A DNA stretch of 64,000 nucleotides from Cynocephalus volans (Eukaryota; Chordata; Mammalia; Dermoptera; Cynocephalidae): positions 43,130,407 to 43,194,406 of the forward strand of contig NC_084463.1 of the NCBI RefSeq assembly GCF_027409185.1, written 5' to 3'. The notes under the pieces are model-generated. The model ran no database searches and was not told where the DNA came from. It saw only the letters and a program-made list of their open reading frames with translations. The position numbers and the translations under genes are program-made. Position 1 is the first letter of the stretch. The number at the start of each line of letters is the position of its first letter. Below, piece by piece: positions 23,606 through 36,425 of the stretch.

Positions 23606-24310
23606 AAATGACACATCTGATGATTTCCATTAGTACCTAGTAACCAAGCGAAGGTACCTGGAGTAAGTAACCAAACAAAGGCATCTGCCAAGCTCATTTT
23701 ACCCATTACTCTCTCAAGGAGACTGGAGATCATGGATAAGTTTCCTCTTGAATTCAAGCTCTGTGAATTTGCATTTTGACCTCTAGGACATAATTTGAGC
23801 AATTCTTTGACTGGAGTGGGCCCAGAATTGCATTGTATCTGATTTTTAAAACTGGATTATGCCCAGTAGTAGACATCTGGTAGGTAAAGTTACTAGAATA
23901 CAGAAAACCATGGGCTCACCTGAATCCAAAGGGTGTAGAAATTCTCCACTTGGACCTCCAGCCAATTTTATGCATAACAGCTGTGAACCCAATATCTGTG
24001 CTTTTCTAGAGAAATGGAGATACCTTAGAAAAGGTAACAGAGTTACAGTGGCCACTATGGAGAATTTACTTTTAAAAGGCTTACAGGTACATGTCTTTAT
24101 GGCTACAACAGCTAAGGGAATTATGAAAACCTTCTCACAGTTAAACAAAAGCTGAGGGACCCTAAAGTGAAAAAGCCTGTGCTCTGACATGTCTGCCTTC
24201 ATTGTTCAGCCTTAGCCATGAAAAATGTATTGCTACGGTGTGGTCTTTTTGGCTGAAACTAAAGGAAACCCTCATGGGCTTGAATACAGGGACAATAAAC
24301 AATCTCTCAG
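23606..24310 (+). mobile_element. Probable ERV-L internal (leader/gag) remnant
   Basis: The sequence immediately follows the primer site. An open frame at 23859-24155 (98 codons, MPSSRHLVGKVTRIQKTMGS…) may be decayed gag, but I cannot confirm a domain. The extent is approximate and no pol was recognised downstream. Confidence 0.4.
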
Positions 24311-26718
24311 GAAAAAACAAAAACAAAAAGCAAAACAAAAAAGCCTCCCTCTGATAGGTGTTAAGAATTAAGCCCAGAATGTCTCTGTGTTTGAATCTTT
24401 TTAATTGATATTTAGATCATTTTCAGGTAAACACATACACTTACGAGAATTAGTTCTCTCTGTTTTCTCTGTTCAGTCTCACTTTCATGAAAACCTCTCA
24501 ATCAACAGAAACCCCTCTTCTAGAACCCCCGCTGACTATACACTCTGCCCACCTTTTTCATCATTGTTGTCTTTCCATGATCTTTGGTATGACCCCAAAA
24601 TCATTCTTGAAGGAAAAAAAAATACTGACTGGTCTGTTATTCAATGTTAAAAAAGAAAGAAAGAAAGAAAGAAAAAGAACACATCCATCTCTGACTACAA
24701 TGCAGGATTAGAAATATCTATGTTAAGTCCAGTTATAAACAGAACAAAGCAAAACAAAACAAAACTTTTTCTGTTTTTCTATGGACTCCACCCTGAATTG
24801 AGTAATCATGTTATAAAATACATACACACACAACCTGGGTTAGTAAACATCTAATCTAACCAAACTAGTCTTCAAAATATGCTCCTCTGACAAGTATTAT
24901 TTTAATTTGGTTATTTATACACTCTTTTGTAAGAGTAATTTACATCTATAATGAAATCCTATATTTTTAAGGGTGTCTTTCTCTCTGCATCAGAGAAGGA
25001 AGGCCTAAATCACCGAAAATAGAGAAGGCATTGATTTTAAACGACATTACATACCCTACCTTTGTTTAAAATACTGTTCCTGGCTGTCTTGCCTTAACTG
25101 GAACTTTACCTAAGCCTAAAATCTTAACCGAGTGACTCTGAGATATAAATTGTGGACTCTGTCTTCTCTAGAATGCGGCAGCTACCCCTTTAAGATGTGT
25201 CTTTAGGGGAGATGAGTCATCATCATCAGAAAAAGATACTTAAAAATTGGGAAAAGAAAAATATTAAATTTTTAATACAAATATTAATAAAAATCTTTCC
25301 ACATCTGTGTACAATTTTGTTCTACTAGAAGGAAAGAAGGAAGAAAAACTAAGTAGATATAGATAAAAGTAGCTTTCTCTTCAGCTTTTTATTGCAAAGA
25401 GGAAAACATAGTTGGGCCTGTTAGTAAAATTTGCTACATTAAAAACTTGCAGTATGAGAAAGCAGATGCTTCTAGATATTGTTAAATGGTAGTGAATTAA
25501 AGAACGTTGGTATGTAACAGACAGTTCATGAGTGCTTGCTTCATAGTTTTAATGGAAATTAACATTAATAAGTGTCAAGAATTTTAATTAATATGTGTAA
25601 TTAATATACTAGAAATAATAAGCTAAATAACTATATATGCAGGTATACAAGAAAGGTAAGTTGTGATTTTTGTAAGAAAAGCTGTAGGGTATGAGAATGG
25701 GTTTTGTTTTGTTTAGAAATAAAGATACTAATTTTTGTCTGACAGTAACTATGTTTCACAATGAGGAAAAGAATAGTACAAATACTGAAAGTATGTAAAA
25801 AAGTTATAGAGGGTTTGTGGAAGAGGACTCTTGACAAATGAATTTTATATGTAATCAGATGGCTAAGGTTTGAAGAAATTGATTTATAATTTTTAACTGA
25901 GCATTAATATTAAAGGGACACCGATGGTCCTGTCTGTTACAACAACAAGGCTCTTTTGAAGTGTATGCCAGCTTTTAATAAGAAATTGTGAACCATTTTT
26001 CTTTACCTTTTAAGTTATTGGCCTAGTACACAAAATTCTGAGTTTTAGCAAGATCATTTCCTGTGATTTATGTTTTTTATATATCAGATGTTTGATTACT
26101 TAGATAAATCAAGCCCTCTCTATTAAAAGAACTGTTTTTGTGTGTGTGTTTTTGTACACTTATATGCCTGTCCATATTTGCATTTGAAGTCTTTTAATTA
26201 TTACTCTTGTTAAATCAATAAGTACTTTTCTACAGTGACTTATAATCTTATTTCAATCAAGTGTCTTAAAATCTTTAACATTTTTCACAAATTTCCAAAA
26301 TTAAATTTTAAATTAAGACCTTTACCTTGTATACACTTTGGGACTGTACATATGTTCCCCCAGAATCTCTTAAAATAATTTATTCTCTCTCCTTATAAAA
26401 AGTAAAATGTTAAACTTAGTTAGGCTTATTTGATATATTAAGTTGTGTAGAAAGCTTGTCAAGTAAAAATTAATGGAGAACCCTTTTTAGGTCATATTAT
26501 ATGGTCATGTTGTTAATATGTGTATCAGGAATTGTATGAAATTTCTAGAATTTTGATAATCTTGGTATAACTATATATCTTAATTTCAGTTATTGTAAAA
26601 TATTGCATGTTACAGAAATAATGAAATTTCCTTGTCAGTTGCATTATAACAAACTCTCGCTGGATCTTTAACCATGGCCATTTTAACTCTTGCCATCCAC
26701 AGACAATGAATTGTTTTA
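24311..26718. other. No recognisable gene
   Basis: About 2.4 kb of AT-rich sequence with only short open frames. There are short tandem runs: AAACAAAAAC near 24310-24340, GAAA units at 24653-24675 and AAAAC units at 24745-24765. Some of it may be a further ERV interior. Confidence 0.4.
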
Positions 26719-26733
26719 GTCTTGTGTTTTTCT

Positions 26734-26878
26734 TTTTTTTTTTTTTTTTTGTCCTTTTCATGACCGGCACTCAGCCAGTGAGTGCACCGGCCAGTTCTAT
26801 ATAGGATCCGAACCCGCGGCGGGAGCGTCACAGCGCTCCCAGCGCCGCACTCTACCAAGTGCGCCACGGGCTCGGCCC
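26734..26878 (-). mobile_element. Young tRNA-derived SINE, antisense, with 15-bp TSD
   Basis: The minus strand reads GGGCCGAGCCCGTGGCGCAC, then GGTAGAGTGCGGCGCTGG, then CCGCGGGTTCGGATCC (B box) and an A tail (poly-T at 26733-26750 on plus). The target duplication GTCTTGTGTTTTTCT is perfect at 26719-26733 and 26881-26895. Retained CpGs and a perfect duplication mean a recent insertion. Confidence 0.88.
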
Positions 26879-26895
26879 TGGTCTTGTGTTTTTCT

Positions 26896-27778
26896 GATAA
26901 TTACTTTAAACAACTATAAATAAAAAATGTTTTATACTTGAGAAGATTCTTTGAAAAGATTTTGACAATTACAGTTTTGTGATAACTGAGATCATACCAT
27001 TGGACTGAGTAAAATTTCCAGAATTCTATTGAATAAAGTGGTTGGTTTATAAAACTGCTAGTTTAAAATCCAGCAGAACAAGAATTAATTGAACACAAAG
27101 AAAATGTATTCACCTTTTTCCATGCCAAGTCAGCTAATATTGAAATTGTTAAATATGCAATTTAAATAAACTCCATAAGATTGATTCAAGTCAAATTATC
27201 TATGATAACTTGTTTAATAAACAATCATGCGCTTGAATTGGGGGAAAAGTTGGCATTTAAAAATGCAAATTTAATGTTAAGTGTGGACATATGGAGGGAC
27301 CAGATAGCTGCCTGGTGTTTCCTGAGTCCTAAACGTTTCCATTATTAAAAACTCTTCTCTCCATGATTCATTGTGGGCTAAATAAAATGATAGAAATTAT
27401 ATGAAAATGATGAATTGAGTATTTCAAAATTTGCTAAAGTGGTCTATAACCAGTGTTGGGTTGGTCAAACTCTGGTAAGGCATTACAAAACTCAGGTGGT
27501 GCATTTCCATCATATGCTGGGCCTTTTGAATACTTATGGATAAGTTTTATCCAATTGACATCTTCAAAGGGAAATTAAAATGTTCGCATAATAGTCATAA
27601 TGTTTTCTAGTTGAATAGAAGCTTTTTCATACAGAAAGGCCTATGTCTCCCTAATAATAGAACATCATGTAGCTCCTACTCATAGAATCTCTAGCCTGAC
27701 CAAATACTGCAAGATTCTACTGCATAACGTCAAAGTATATTTTCAGCAGCTAAAACAAACCCTTCTTGAACTCACACA
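26896..27778. other. No recognisable gene
   Basis: About 0.9 kb of AT-rich sequence between the SINE and the next L1. No supported gene or repeat. Confidence 0.4.
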
Positions 27779-28630
27779 ACAGAGAGCTTAACCAGCAGGC
27801 TAGATCAAGTAGAAGAGAGAATATCTGACCTTAAAGATGGCATGTTCAAAATAACACAGGTGGACAAAAAAAGAAAAGAAAAATGAATTTTAAAATGTGA
27901 AGAAAATCTAAGAGAGATAACAGACAACCTCTAGCACTCCAATATCCAGATTATGGGGATTCCAGAGAGGGGAAGAAAAAGGAAATGGCATTGCAAACAT
28001 ATTCAATGAAATAATAGCAGAAAATTTCCCAGCTATATGGAGAGATACAGATCTTCAGATTTAGGAAGCTCAAAGATCTCCCAATATATTCAACCCCAAA
28101 AAGTCCTCTCCAAGATATTTTATAGTTAAATTGGCAAAACTCAAAGACAAAGAGAGAATCTTAAAAGCTGCAAGAGAAGCATGACACCACCTATAAGGGA
28201 ACCCCTATCAGACTATCATCAGACTTTTCCTCAGAAACCCTAAAAGCCAGAAGAGAATGGAATGATATATTCAAAACAATAAAAGACAAAATTTGCTGGC
28301 CAAGAATACTTTACCCAGCAAGGCTATCCTTCCAAAACAAAGGACAAATAGTATATTTCCCAGACAAGCAAAAATTGTGGGAATTCACTACCTCATGACC
28401 AGCCTTACAAGAAATTCTCCAGGGAGTACTGGGTTTCATACCTGAAAAACAACCATCTCTACCATGAATACTCAAAATAGAACAGAATCCACTAGTAAAA
28501 TAAAATGTTAATAATAAAGACAGAAACAGAGTTCATTCATTATTCTAAGAAAACAACAAACACAGAAGAAAATAAGTAAATCAGAAAGAAAGGAACACAT
28601 ATTTAAAACATCCAAACAAAAATTAGTACA

Positions 28631-29206
28631 ATGCCAGGAGTAAATCAATATCTTTCAACAATAACCCTTAATCTAAAAGCTTTGAATTCTCCACTCAAAA
28701 GACACAGACTGACTGATTGGATTAAAAAGATGGACCCAACAATATGCTGCCTTCAAAAGACCCACCTCACCTGTAAAAAAAAACATACACCAAGAATGAA
28801 AGGATGGAAAAAGATATACCACGCAAACAGAGATGAAGAAAGACTTGGAATAGCTATTCTTATATCAGATACAGTGGACTTTAAACCAAAAACCACAAGA
28901 AAAGATAAAGAAGGCCTCTATATTGTGATAAAAGGGTCTACCAAACAAGAAGACATAACAATCATAAATATATATGCACCCAACTTTGGAGCAGCCAGAT
29001 TCATAAAACAAACACTATTATTTAGACCTAAGAAAGATAAAGACACTAATGCCAAAATAGGTGGGGATGGGAACACCCCACTCTCCACATTGGACAGATC
29101 TATGAAAAAAATCTGCAGAGAAAAACAAGACCTAAACAGCACTTCTGACCAACTGGACTTGGCAGATGTATACAGAACATTTCATCCAATAATGTTAGAA
29201 AATTAA
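28631..29206 (+). pseudogene. L1 ORF2 endonuclease domain remnant
   Basis: A 191-codon open stretch encodes the apurinic/apyrimidinic-type endonuclease that nicks target DNA for L1 insertion. Visible features are LKALNSPLKRHRLTDWIKK (N-terminal helix), CCLQKTHLT (the metal-binding Glu region, here Lys in place of the usual Glu in the QET motif), NIYAPN (the catalytic YAPN segment), GGDGNTPLS (the usual GDFNTPLS, with Gly and a missing Phe) and DLADVYR. The E-to-K change and the altered GDFN box alone would abolish activity. A stop at 29204-29206 separates it from the RT part. Confidence 0.85.
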
Positions 29207-29507
29207 TTCTTCTCTTCAGCACATGAAACATTCTCCAGGATAGACCACATGCTAGGTAACAAATAATTCTCAAAAAATTTTTAAAAATTGGAATTATTCC
29301 ATGTATTTTTTTTAAACCACAATGGATTAAAACTAGAAATCAATAACAAATAAACTCTGGAAACTATGCAAATACATGGAAATTAAACAACATTCTACTT
29401 AATGACACATGGGTTCAAGAAAAAATTAAACAGAGAATCAAAAAATTTATTGAAACTAATGAAAATAATGACACGTCATACAAAACCTGTCAGATACTAC
29501 AAAAGCA

Positions 29508-30684
29508 GTGCTAAGGGAGAAATTTATTGCACTAAATGCTTACCTCAGAAGAATGGAAAGATGGCAAGCAAACAACTTAACACTTCATCTTAAAGAATTA
29601 AAAAAACAGGAACAATCCAAACCCAAAGTTAATAGATGGAAAGAAACAATTAAGATCAGAGCAGAACTAAATGAAATAGAAACACAGAAAATGATAAAAC
29701 ACATCAATGAAACAAAAAGGTGTTTTTTTGAAAAGATAAATAAAATTGACAAACCATTAGCAAGGCTAATGAAAAAAAGAAGAGGGAAGACTCAAATAGC
29801 AAAAATTAGAAATGAAAATGGTGATATTACAAGTGATACCTCAGAAATACAAGGAATCATTAGAGACTACTCTAAACAACTATACACCAACAAATTTGAA
29901 AGCCTGGAGGAAATGAATACATTTTTTGACACACACAAACTACCAATACTGAGAAAAGAAGACATAGATAATCTGAACAGACCAGTAACAATCAAAGAGA
30001 TTGAAGCTGTTATCAGCAGTCTCCCAACAAAGAAAAGCCTGGGACTGAATGGCTTCACTGCAGAATTCCACCAAACCATTAAAGAAGAATTACTACCAAC
30101 TCTCCACAAACTATTCCAAAAAATTTAAACAGAGGTCATTCTCCCAAACTCATTCTTTGAGGCAAAATTCACCCTGATACCAAAACCAGAAAAAGATACA
30201 ACAAAAAAAGAATAATACAGGCCAATACCGTTGATGGATAGAGATGCAAAAATCCTCAATAAAATACTACCTAATAGAGTACATCCACCATGATCAAGTG
30301 GGATTCATCCCAGGGATGCAAGGGTGGTTCAACATAAGCAAATCAATACATGTGATACACGACATCAATAAAATCAAAGACAAAGACCATATGATCATCT
30401 CTATAGATGCTGAAAAAGCATTTGACAAAATTCAACATTCATTCATGATAAAGACTCTCTATAAATTGGGTATAGAAGGAAAGTATCACAACACAATTAA
30501 AGCCATATATGACAAACCCACTGCCAACATCATCCTGAATGGAGAAAAATTGAAAGCCTTTTCCTTAAGAATAGAAAGAAGACAAGGATGCCCACTCTCA
30601 ATACTTCTGTTCAATATAGTGCTGGAAGTACTAGGCAGAGCAATCAGGGAAGAGAAGGAAAAATGTCCACACTACCCCAAATGA
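29508..30684 (+). pseudogene. L1 ORF2 reverse-transcriptase remnant lacking the catalytic box
   Basis: Two open pieces (29508-30128 and 30244-30684) carry the linker and RT fingers/palm: [53 protein letters not shown] (the first catalytic aspartate, in DAEKAFD) and [20 protein letters not shown] stop separates the two pieces. The second ends just after RAIREEKE, where the deletion removes the FADD catalytic box and most of the thumb. Downstream ORF2 C-terminal DNA follows in broken frames to about 31700. Confidence 0.87.
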
Positions 30685-32235
30685 TCTACAGATTAAATGT
30701 AATCCCCATCAAAATTCCAATGACATTTTTCTCAAAATTGGAATAAACATTTTAAACATTCATATGGAAGAACAAAAGACCACAAATAGTCAAAGCAATT
30801 CAGAGAAAAAAAAGAAAGCTGGAAGCATAACACTACCTGACTTTAAAATATACTATAAAGCAATAGTAATCAAAACAGCATGGTACTGGCATAAAAACAG
30901 ACACTGGACCAATGGAACAGAATAGAGAATCTAGAAATCAACTCATGCACATACAGCCATCTGATCTTTGACAAAGGAGCCAAGACCACACACTGGGAAA
31001 GAGACTGCCTCTTCAGAAAATGGTGTTGGGAAAATTGGATATCCATATGGAGGAGAATGAAAGTAAATCTGTAGCTCTCACCATATACCAAAATCAACTC
31101 AAAATGTATTAAAGAATTAAATATAAATCCTGAAACAATAAATCTCCTTAAAGAAAACATAGGTGAAACACTCCAGAAACTAGGAGTGGGTACAGACTTT
31201 ATGAATAGCATCCCCAAAGCACAGGCAACTGAAGGAAAAATAAACAAATGGGATTATATCAAACTAAAATGCTTCTGCACAGCAAAAGAAACAACAGAGA
31301 AAAAGACAATCAACAAAGTCATAGAAAATATTTGCAAAATATAGACCTGACAAAGGATTAATCTCAAGAATATACAAGGAACTCAACTTAACAGTAAAAA
31401 ATACCAAGTAACCCAATCAAAAAATGGGCAAGGGAGCTAAATAGGCATTTCTCCAAGAAAGACATGTGAATGACTAGCAGACACATGGAAAAATGCTCAA
31501 CATCACTCAGCATTTGGAAAATGCAAATCAAGACCACTCTGGGATACCGTCTAACTCCGTTGAGGATGGCTAATATCCAAAAGACTGAAAACGACAAATG
31601 CTGGGGAGGATGTGGAGAAAAAGGAACATGCTACACTGTTGGTGGGACTGCAAAATGGTGCAGCCTCTATGGAAAATGGTACGGAGGTTCCTCAAACAAT
31701 TGCAGATAGATCTACCATATGACCCAGCCATCCCACTGCTGGGAATATACCCAGAGGAATGGAAATCATCATGTTGAAGGGATACCTGCACTCCCATGTT
31801 TATTGCACCATTATTTGCAATAGCCAAGAGTTGGAACCAGCCTAAATGTCCATCATCAGATGAGTGGATAGGGAAAATGCGGTATATATACACAATGGAA
31901 TACTACTCAGTTATAAAAAAAAATGAATACTACCATTCGCAGCAACATGGATGGACTTAGAAAAAATTATATTAAGTGAAATAAGCCGTCCACGGAAAGA
32001 GAAATATTGCACGTTCTCACTTATTTGTGGGAACTAATAAAAATAAGTAAATAAATGAATGGGGGGAAGCAGACAGAACAATCACAATTCCTTGATTTTG
32101 TTAAGACACGTGAACAGATATGATGTTGATGGGGGAGGAGGGAGAGGAAGGGAAGAAAAGGAGAAATTGATAAAGGGACATGAAAATCAAATATACTGCA
32201 TATTGATAAATTAAAATAAAAAATTAAAAATAGGT

Positions 32236-33125
32236 ATAATTTAAGTTATTTTTCAGAATAATGATATTTAACCAGTCTAAAACTTATACAAAATGATTAA
32301 ATTGCATTGTAACAGTTTATATTAGATTTTAGTCTGTTAATAAATGTTGACCACAATTTCTAAAGGAAAACAGGGCATCAGAGTGAATCAGCTGAAAGCA
32401 AAGATAATGAGGAGAGAAATAATGGGGTGAGTCACTGAGTCCGTAAGATGGATCACCTGATGATGCACCGAGGCATGAAGAAGAGAGCTTCTTTAGGGAA
32501 ATGGGGAATAAAAGTAATAAATGTGAACAACTACAACACGTCCTGCAGATCTGTACACACAGCCGGGCTAGGTATCTGCTTGCCATGTCTTAAGCCATTT
32601 AGTCACTACCAAAGTCTATAAGGTTCATCCTATTGCCACCCCACTTTTTTGGAGGAGCAGACTGCATCTCAGAGTGCTTCAGTGACATCCCCAAGACACC
32701 AGTAGGTGGCAGAGTTACCACTGTGCCTTGGAGGAAACAGACACTCACCTACTGAAGAGCTGATCCAGGAACTGTGGGAAGGAGGTGAAGTCCCAGTATA
32801 AGCAATGGAAGGTGGAGAAGTGCGGGATGGTTCTACCCTGGAGAGCTGGCCCCAGGGACTGCCCCAGCTTCTCCCTCGTGCCTGGCTGAAGTGTCTACAT
32901 CATGCAGATCTCCTCTAGGTTCAGGGTAAAATATTTTTATACTAGAAGGAAAAAGGAGGAACATACAGTCAGTGTCAGATCCAAGAGCCACCAGAGAACT
33001 GGGGTCTGGTGGTCAGATCACAAAGTCCAAACCCATTAGGGATCTGTGCATGTGGAAGACAGAGTGTCCTTCATGAAAATCTTTGAAAAACTTTAATCAG
33101 ACAAAGGATTTCTATCTAGAAAATA
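32236..33125. other. Unique-looking sequence with an MIR-like core
   Basis: No supported gene. At about 32615-32735 there is MIR-like text (CCACTTTTTTGGAGGAGCAG, CTCAGAGTGCTTCAGTGACA, AGTAGGTGGCAGAG), an ancient tRNA-derived SINE of mammals. The rest is unassigned. Confidence 0.45.
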
Positions 33126-33129
33126 AAAA

Positions 33130-33660
33130 TACATCTTCTAAATAAAAAAGAAGACAGCCTTTACTAAAAATGGGCAAAATAACTGAACAGCTACTTCTAC
33201 AAAGAAGATATATGGATGACAAATGAGCATATACAAAGATCATTACTTGCCATTAGAGAGTACAAATCAAAATCGCCACAAGAGGTCACCACACACCACC
33301 AGAATGACTAAAATCACAAAGATTGACAATATCGAGCGTTTGTGAAGGCAATTGGAATTCTTATACATTGCCAATAGCAATTCAGGGTGGCACAATCACT
33401 TTGAAAGCCAGTTTGGCAGTTTCTTAAAAAAATTATACCTACGATTTGACCCAGCCATTCCATTCCTGGGTATCCACTCAACAGAAATGAATACATATTC
33501 CATATAAAGATTTGTACATGAAGGTCCATGGTGGCTTGATGTGTAATAGCCACAATTAAAAAAATCAAACCAATGTCCATCAAAAATCAAACGGACAAGT
33601 AAATTGGGATACATCCACACAATGAAACACTATGCAACAATGAAAAGGGAAAAAAACCTA
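33130..33660 (+). mobile_element. L1 3' fragment, plus strand (old)
   Basis: Diverged L1 ORF2 C-terminal/3' sequence: AAATGGGCAAAATAACTGAAC, TATGACCCAGC-like TTTGACCCAGCCATTCCATT, GGGATACATCCACACAATGA. No open frame. Confidence 0.7.
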
Positions 33661-33664
33661 CTTT

Positions 33665-34430
33665 TTTCTAATATTTAAAAATTTAATTGAAATGTATTGA
33701 TTTTACATATTTATGGAGTACACAGTTATATTTCAGTACATGTACAAAGAATAGTGATCAAATCAGTGTGGTTAGCAAATTCATCATTGAAAAATTTGTC
33801 TTTTTGTGTGTGTGTGTGATGAGAACATTTAAGCGCCTCTCTTTTAGCCATCGCACAACATACAATAGATTACTGTTAACTAGACATGCCTAGCACTACT
33901 GTGCATGAATAGAACTTAATTTTCCTATTTAGCTGTAATATTGTATCTATTAACCAACCTCTCACTATCCCCCATCCCCTCCTTTTTCCTTCCTCTAGTA
34001 ACTAAAGTTCTCTTTACTTCTAAAAGTTCAACTTTATTGTTATTATTATGGTTATGATTATATACTCCCACATTTGAGTGAAAACGTGTCATTTCTTATT
34101 CCATGCCTGGCTTATTTCACTTAACACAATTTTCTCCAAGCTCAACCATGTTGCTGTGTTTCACAGAATGATTTTTTCCCCTATGGATGAGTGGTATTTC
34201 ATTGTGTGTATATACCACATTTCTTTATCCGATCATCCATTGGTGGGCATTTAGATTGGTACCAAATCCCAGCCACTGTGAACAGAGCTGTGATAAATAT
34301 GGGAGTTCAGGTATCCCTTTGACATGTTGATTTTTTCCCATTGGGTATATACCCAGTGGTGAGAATGCTGGACCACATGGCAGTTCTGTCTGCAGTTGTT
34401 TGAGAAACTGCTATGGAGAGGGCAGTTTGC
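33665..34430 (-). mobile_element. L1 3' fragment, antisense
   Basis: The plus strand reads as a reversed L1 3' UTR/ORF2 end (TATTTATGGAGTACACAGTT; GTGTATATACCACATTTC; GGTATCCCTTTGACATGTTG), ending near 34430. It meets the previous L1 3' end tail to tail. Confidence 0.75.
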
Positions 34431-34439
34431 TACTGTCTG

Positions 34440-36425
34440 AAGCTCCCCCAAATCTGTCACCAAACCCAAGTCCAGCTGCCTCCCCTCAAACAAAAACAAA
34501 CAACCCAAAAGTCAAATGGTGGTTGGAATGGAAAGTCAGCATTTATTCAGGAATATCGGTGACCTGAGGAGAGACATTGGCCTAACCCATCTCTCCAGTA
34601 AGCCTGAAGGAAAATGGCCAGACTAAAGCCATCTCAAAGACTCAGATTTACTGAGGGGTTTTAAAGAGGGGATTGAAGGAATGAAACATGAGAAATGGAA
34701 AACAGGAGGGAGAAGGATGTGAGCTGTGGAGGGCTCCTAAAGGAGTAGAAAGGCACATTGAGGCAGGAGGAAGGATAAGGCTGACAGGACAGACTCCATT
34801 TTGTTGTCCACACTGAGAACCCAGTAGTAGTCTATGTGCTGGAAATGCAGCAGGGACACAAGAGGCAACAGAACATGTCCTGTCCCAGGAAACATCACGG
34901 AGGGCAGGAGTTAAAGATAAGCCTTAACGACCAGCCTGTATGTCCCCTTCCCACAAGCACAGCATTACCCAGCGATGCTTAATCCCGTGTAAACCTCCTC
35001 CTACAGGCCTCAAAAGAACGACGAAGCCCCCACCTGCTGAAGATGAAAGTAGTTGCCTCGTGATCAACTGGCAAAGACCCCACCATGAGATTAGAGATCT
35101 CGTCCTCTTTCCCAAGCCCTCTACCCAGCTCTTTTCTTTCTTTTCTAAAAAATTTTTATTATTTATTATAATCATATTCATTATTGCAAATTGTGATTTT
35201 TCTTTATGCCCTTTATCCAAACTATCCCTACCAAACCTCCACCTGCTTCCCCCAATCTCTAGTATCCTTAGGTTTGTTCTCTCCTGAAAGTTGAACATAT
35301 TGTTTTGGTCTTTTCTTTCTTTCTTTCTCTCTCTTTCTTTCTCTCTCCTTCCTTCCTTCTTTCCTTCCTTCCTTCCTTCTTTCTTATCACCTAGTTATGA
35401 GTGAGAACATGCAGGATTTCTTTCTTTGTCTGCCGTATTTCACTTAAGATAATTTTCTCCAGACTCCTCCTTGTTGATGCAAATGCCATAATTTCATTCA
35501 TTTTTATGGCTGAGTAGTATTTAATTGTGTATATATACCATATTTTCCTTATCTAGCCATCTGTCAAAGAGCACTTAGGCTGGTTCCGTATTTTGGCCAT
35601 CATAGATAGAGCTGTGGTGAACATGGGAGTGCAGCTGTCCCTTCAGCATGATGATTTCCACTCCTTTGGATACATGCCAAGTGTGGGATAGCTGGATCAT
35701 ATGGTAGTTCCATTTGTAGTTTGAGGAAACTCCATACTGTTTTCCATAATGGCTGTACTAATTTACTTATGAAGAAGACCCCAAAAGCACAAGCAACAAA
35801 AGAAAAGATAAACAAGTGGGACTATATCAAATGAAAAAGTTTCTGTACAGCAAAAGAAACAATCAGCAGAACAGAAAGACACCCTATGGAATGGGAGAAA
35901 ATATTTGCAAACTATACATCCAACAAGGGATTAATATCCAGAATATATAAAGCACACTATACAGTAAAAAAAAAAACCCAAATAATCCAATCAAAAAATG
36001 GGCAAAGGAGATGAATAGATATTTTTCAAAGGAAGACAAACAAATGGCATACTGGTACATGAAAGAATGCTCAACATGACTAGTCATCAGAGAAACGCAA
36101 ACCAAAACCGCATTGAGATATCATCTCACCCCGGTTAGACTGGCCATTATCAAAAAGACTGAACAACAAATGCTGGCAAGGATGTGGGGAAAGGGGAACG
36201 CTTCTACACTGTTGGTGGGACTGTAAATTAGTTCAGCCCTTTTCTTTTGCCTTAAGAACCACTTGCACTGAGCACTCAGGGAGCAACGCTCATCCTTTGT
36301 GTTGACTCCTGTGTGCACAGCAGTCTTTCAGTAAACTTAGATTGCTCACTCTCTCTGTGGTTTCAGTGTTCATTTCTATGACATTGACCCCCAAAGAACC
36401 TGGCATCCTAGGCCCAGTAACACCT
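34440..36425 (+). mobile_element. LTR-like element split by an L1 (34440-35135 and 36237-36425)
   Basis: The two halves read as one retroviral LTR-type sequence: CAGACTCCATTTTGTTG at 34790 and TAAACCTCCTCCTACAGGCC near 34990 on one side, and CCTTAAGAACCACTTGCACT with CTTTCAGTAAACTTAGATTG on the other. The family, orientation and outer ends are uncertain. The intervening L1 (35140-36236) accounts for the gap. Confidence 0.45.
35140..36236 (-). mobile_element. L1 insertion with 5' inversion (twin-primed)
   Basis: 35140-35765 is an L1 3' end read antisense, with CT-rich runs at 35315-35385. At 35766 it switches abruptly to upstream L1 sequence in plus orientation (GCACAAGCAACAAAAGAAAA … CACTGTTGGTGGGACTGTAA) up to 36236. 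This is the classic inverted 5' segment of twin priming. Flanking AGCTCTTTTCTTTC (about 35127) and AGCCCTTTTCTTTT (about 36235) look like a diverged target-site duplication. Confidence 0.75.

Larger units (their letters stand above)
27779..32235 (+). mobile_element. L1 element, plus strand, 5'-truncated and internally deleted
   Basis: The element begins within ORF1 (C-terminal coding around 27780-28450: CTTAAAGATGGCATGTTCAA … TGGCCAAGAATACTTTACCC), passes through ORF2 (about 28631-31900) and ends in a 3' UTR with an A-rich tail near 32235. ORF2 is broken into pieces: EN at 28631-29206, RT at 29508-30128 and 30244-30684. Near 30655 the sequence jumps from the RT palm to a point far downstream, losing the catalytic FADD box. 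It cannot retrotranspose on its own. Confidence 0.88.
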
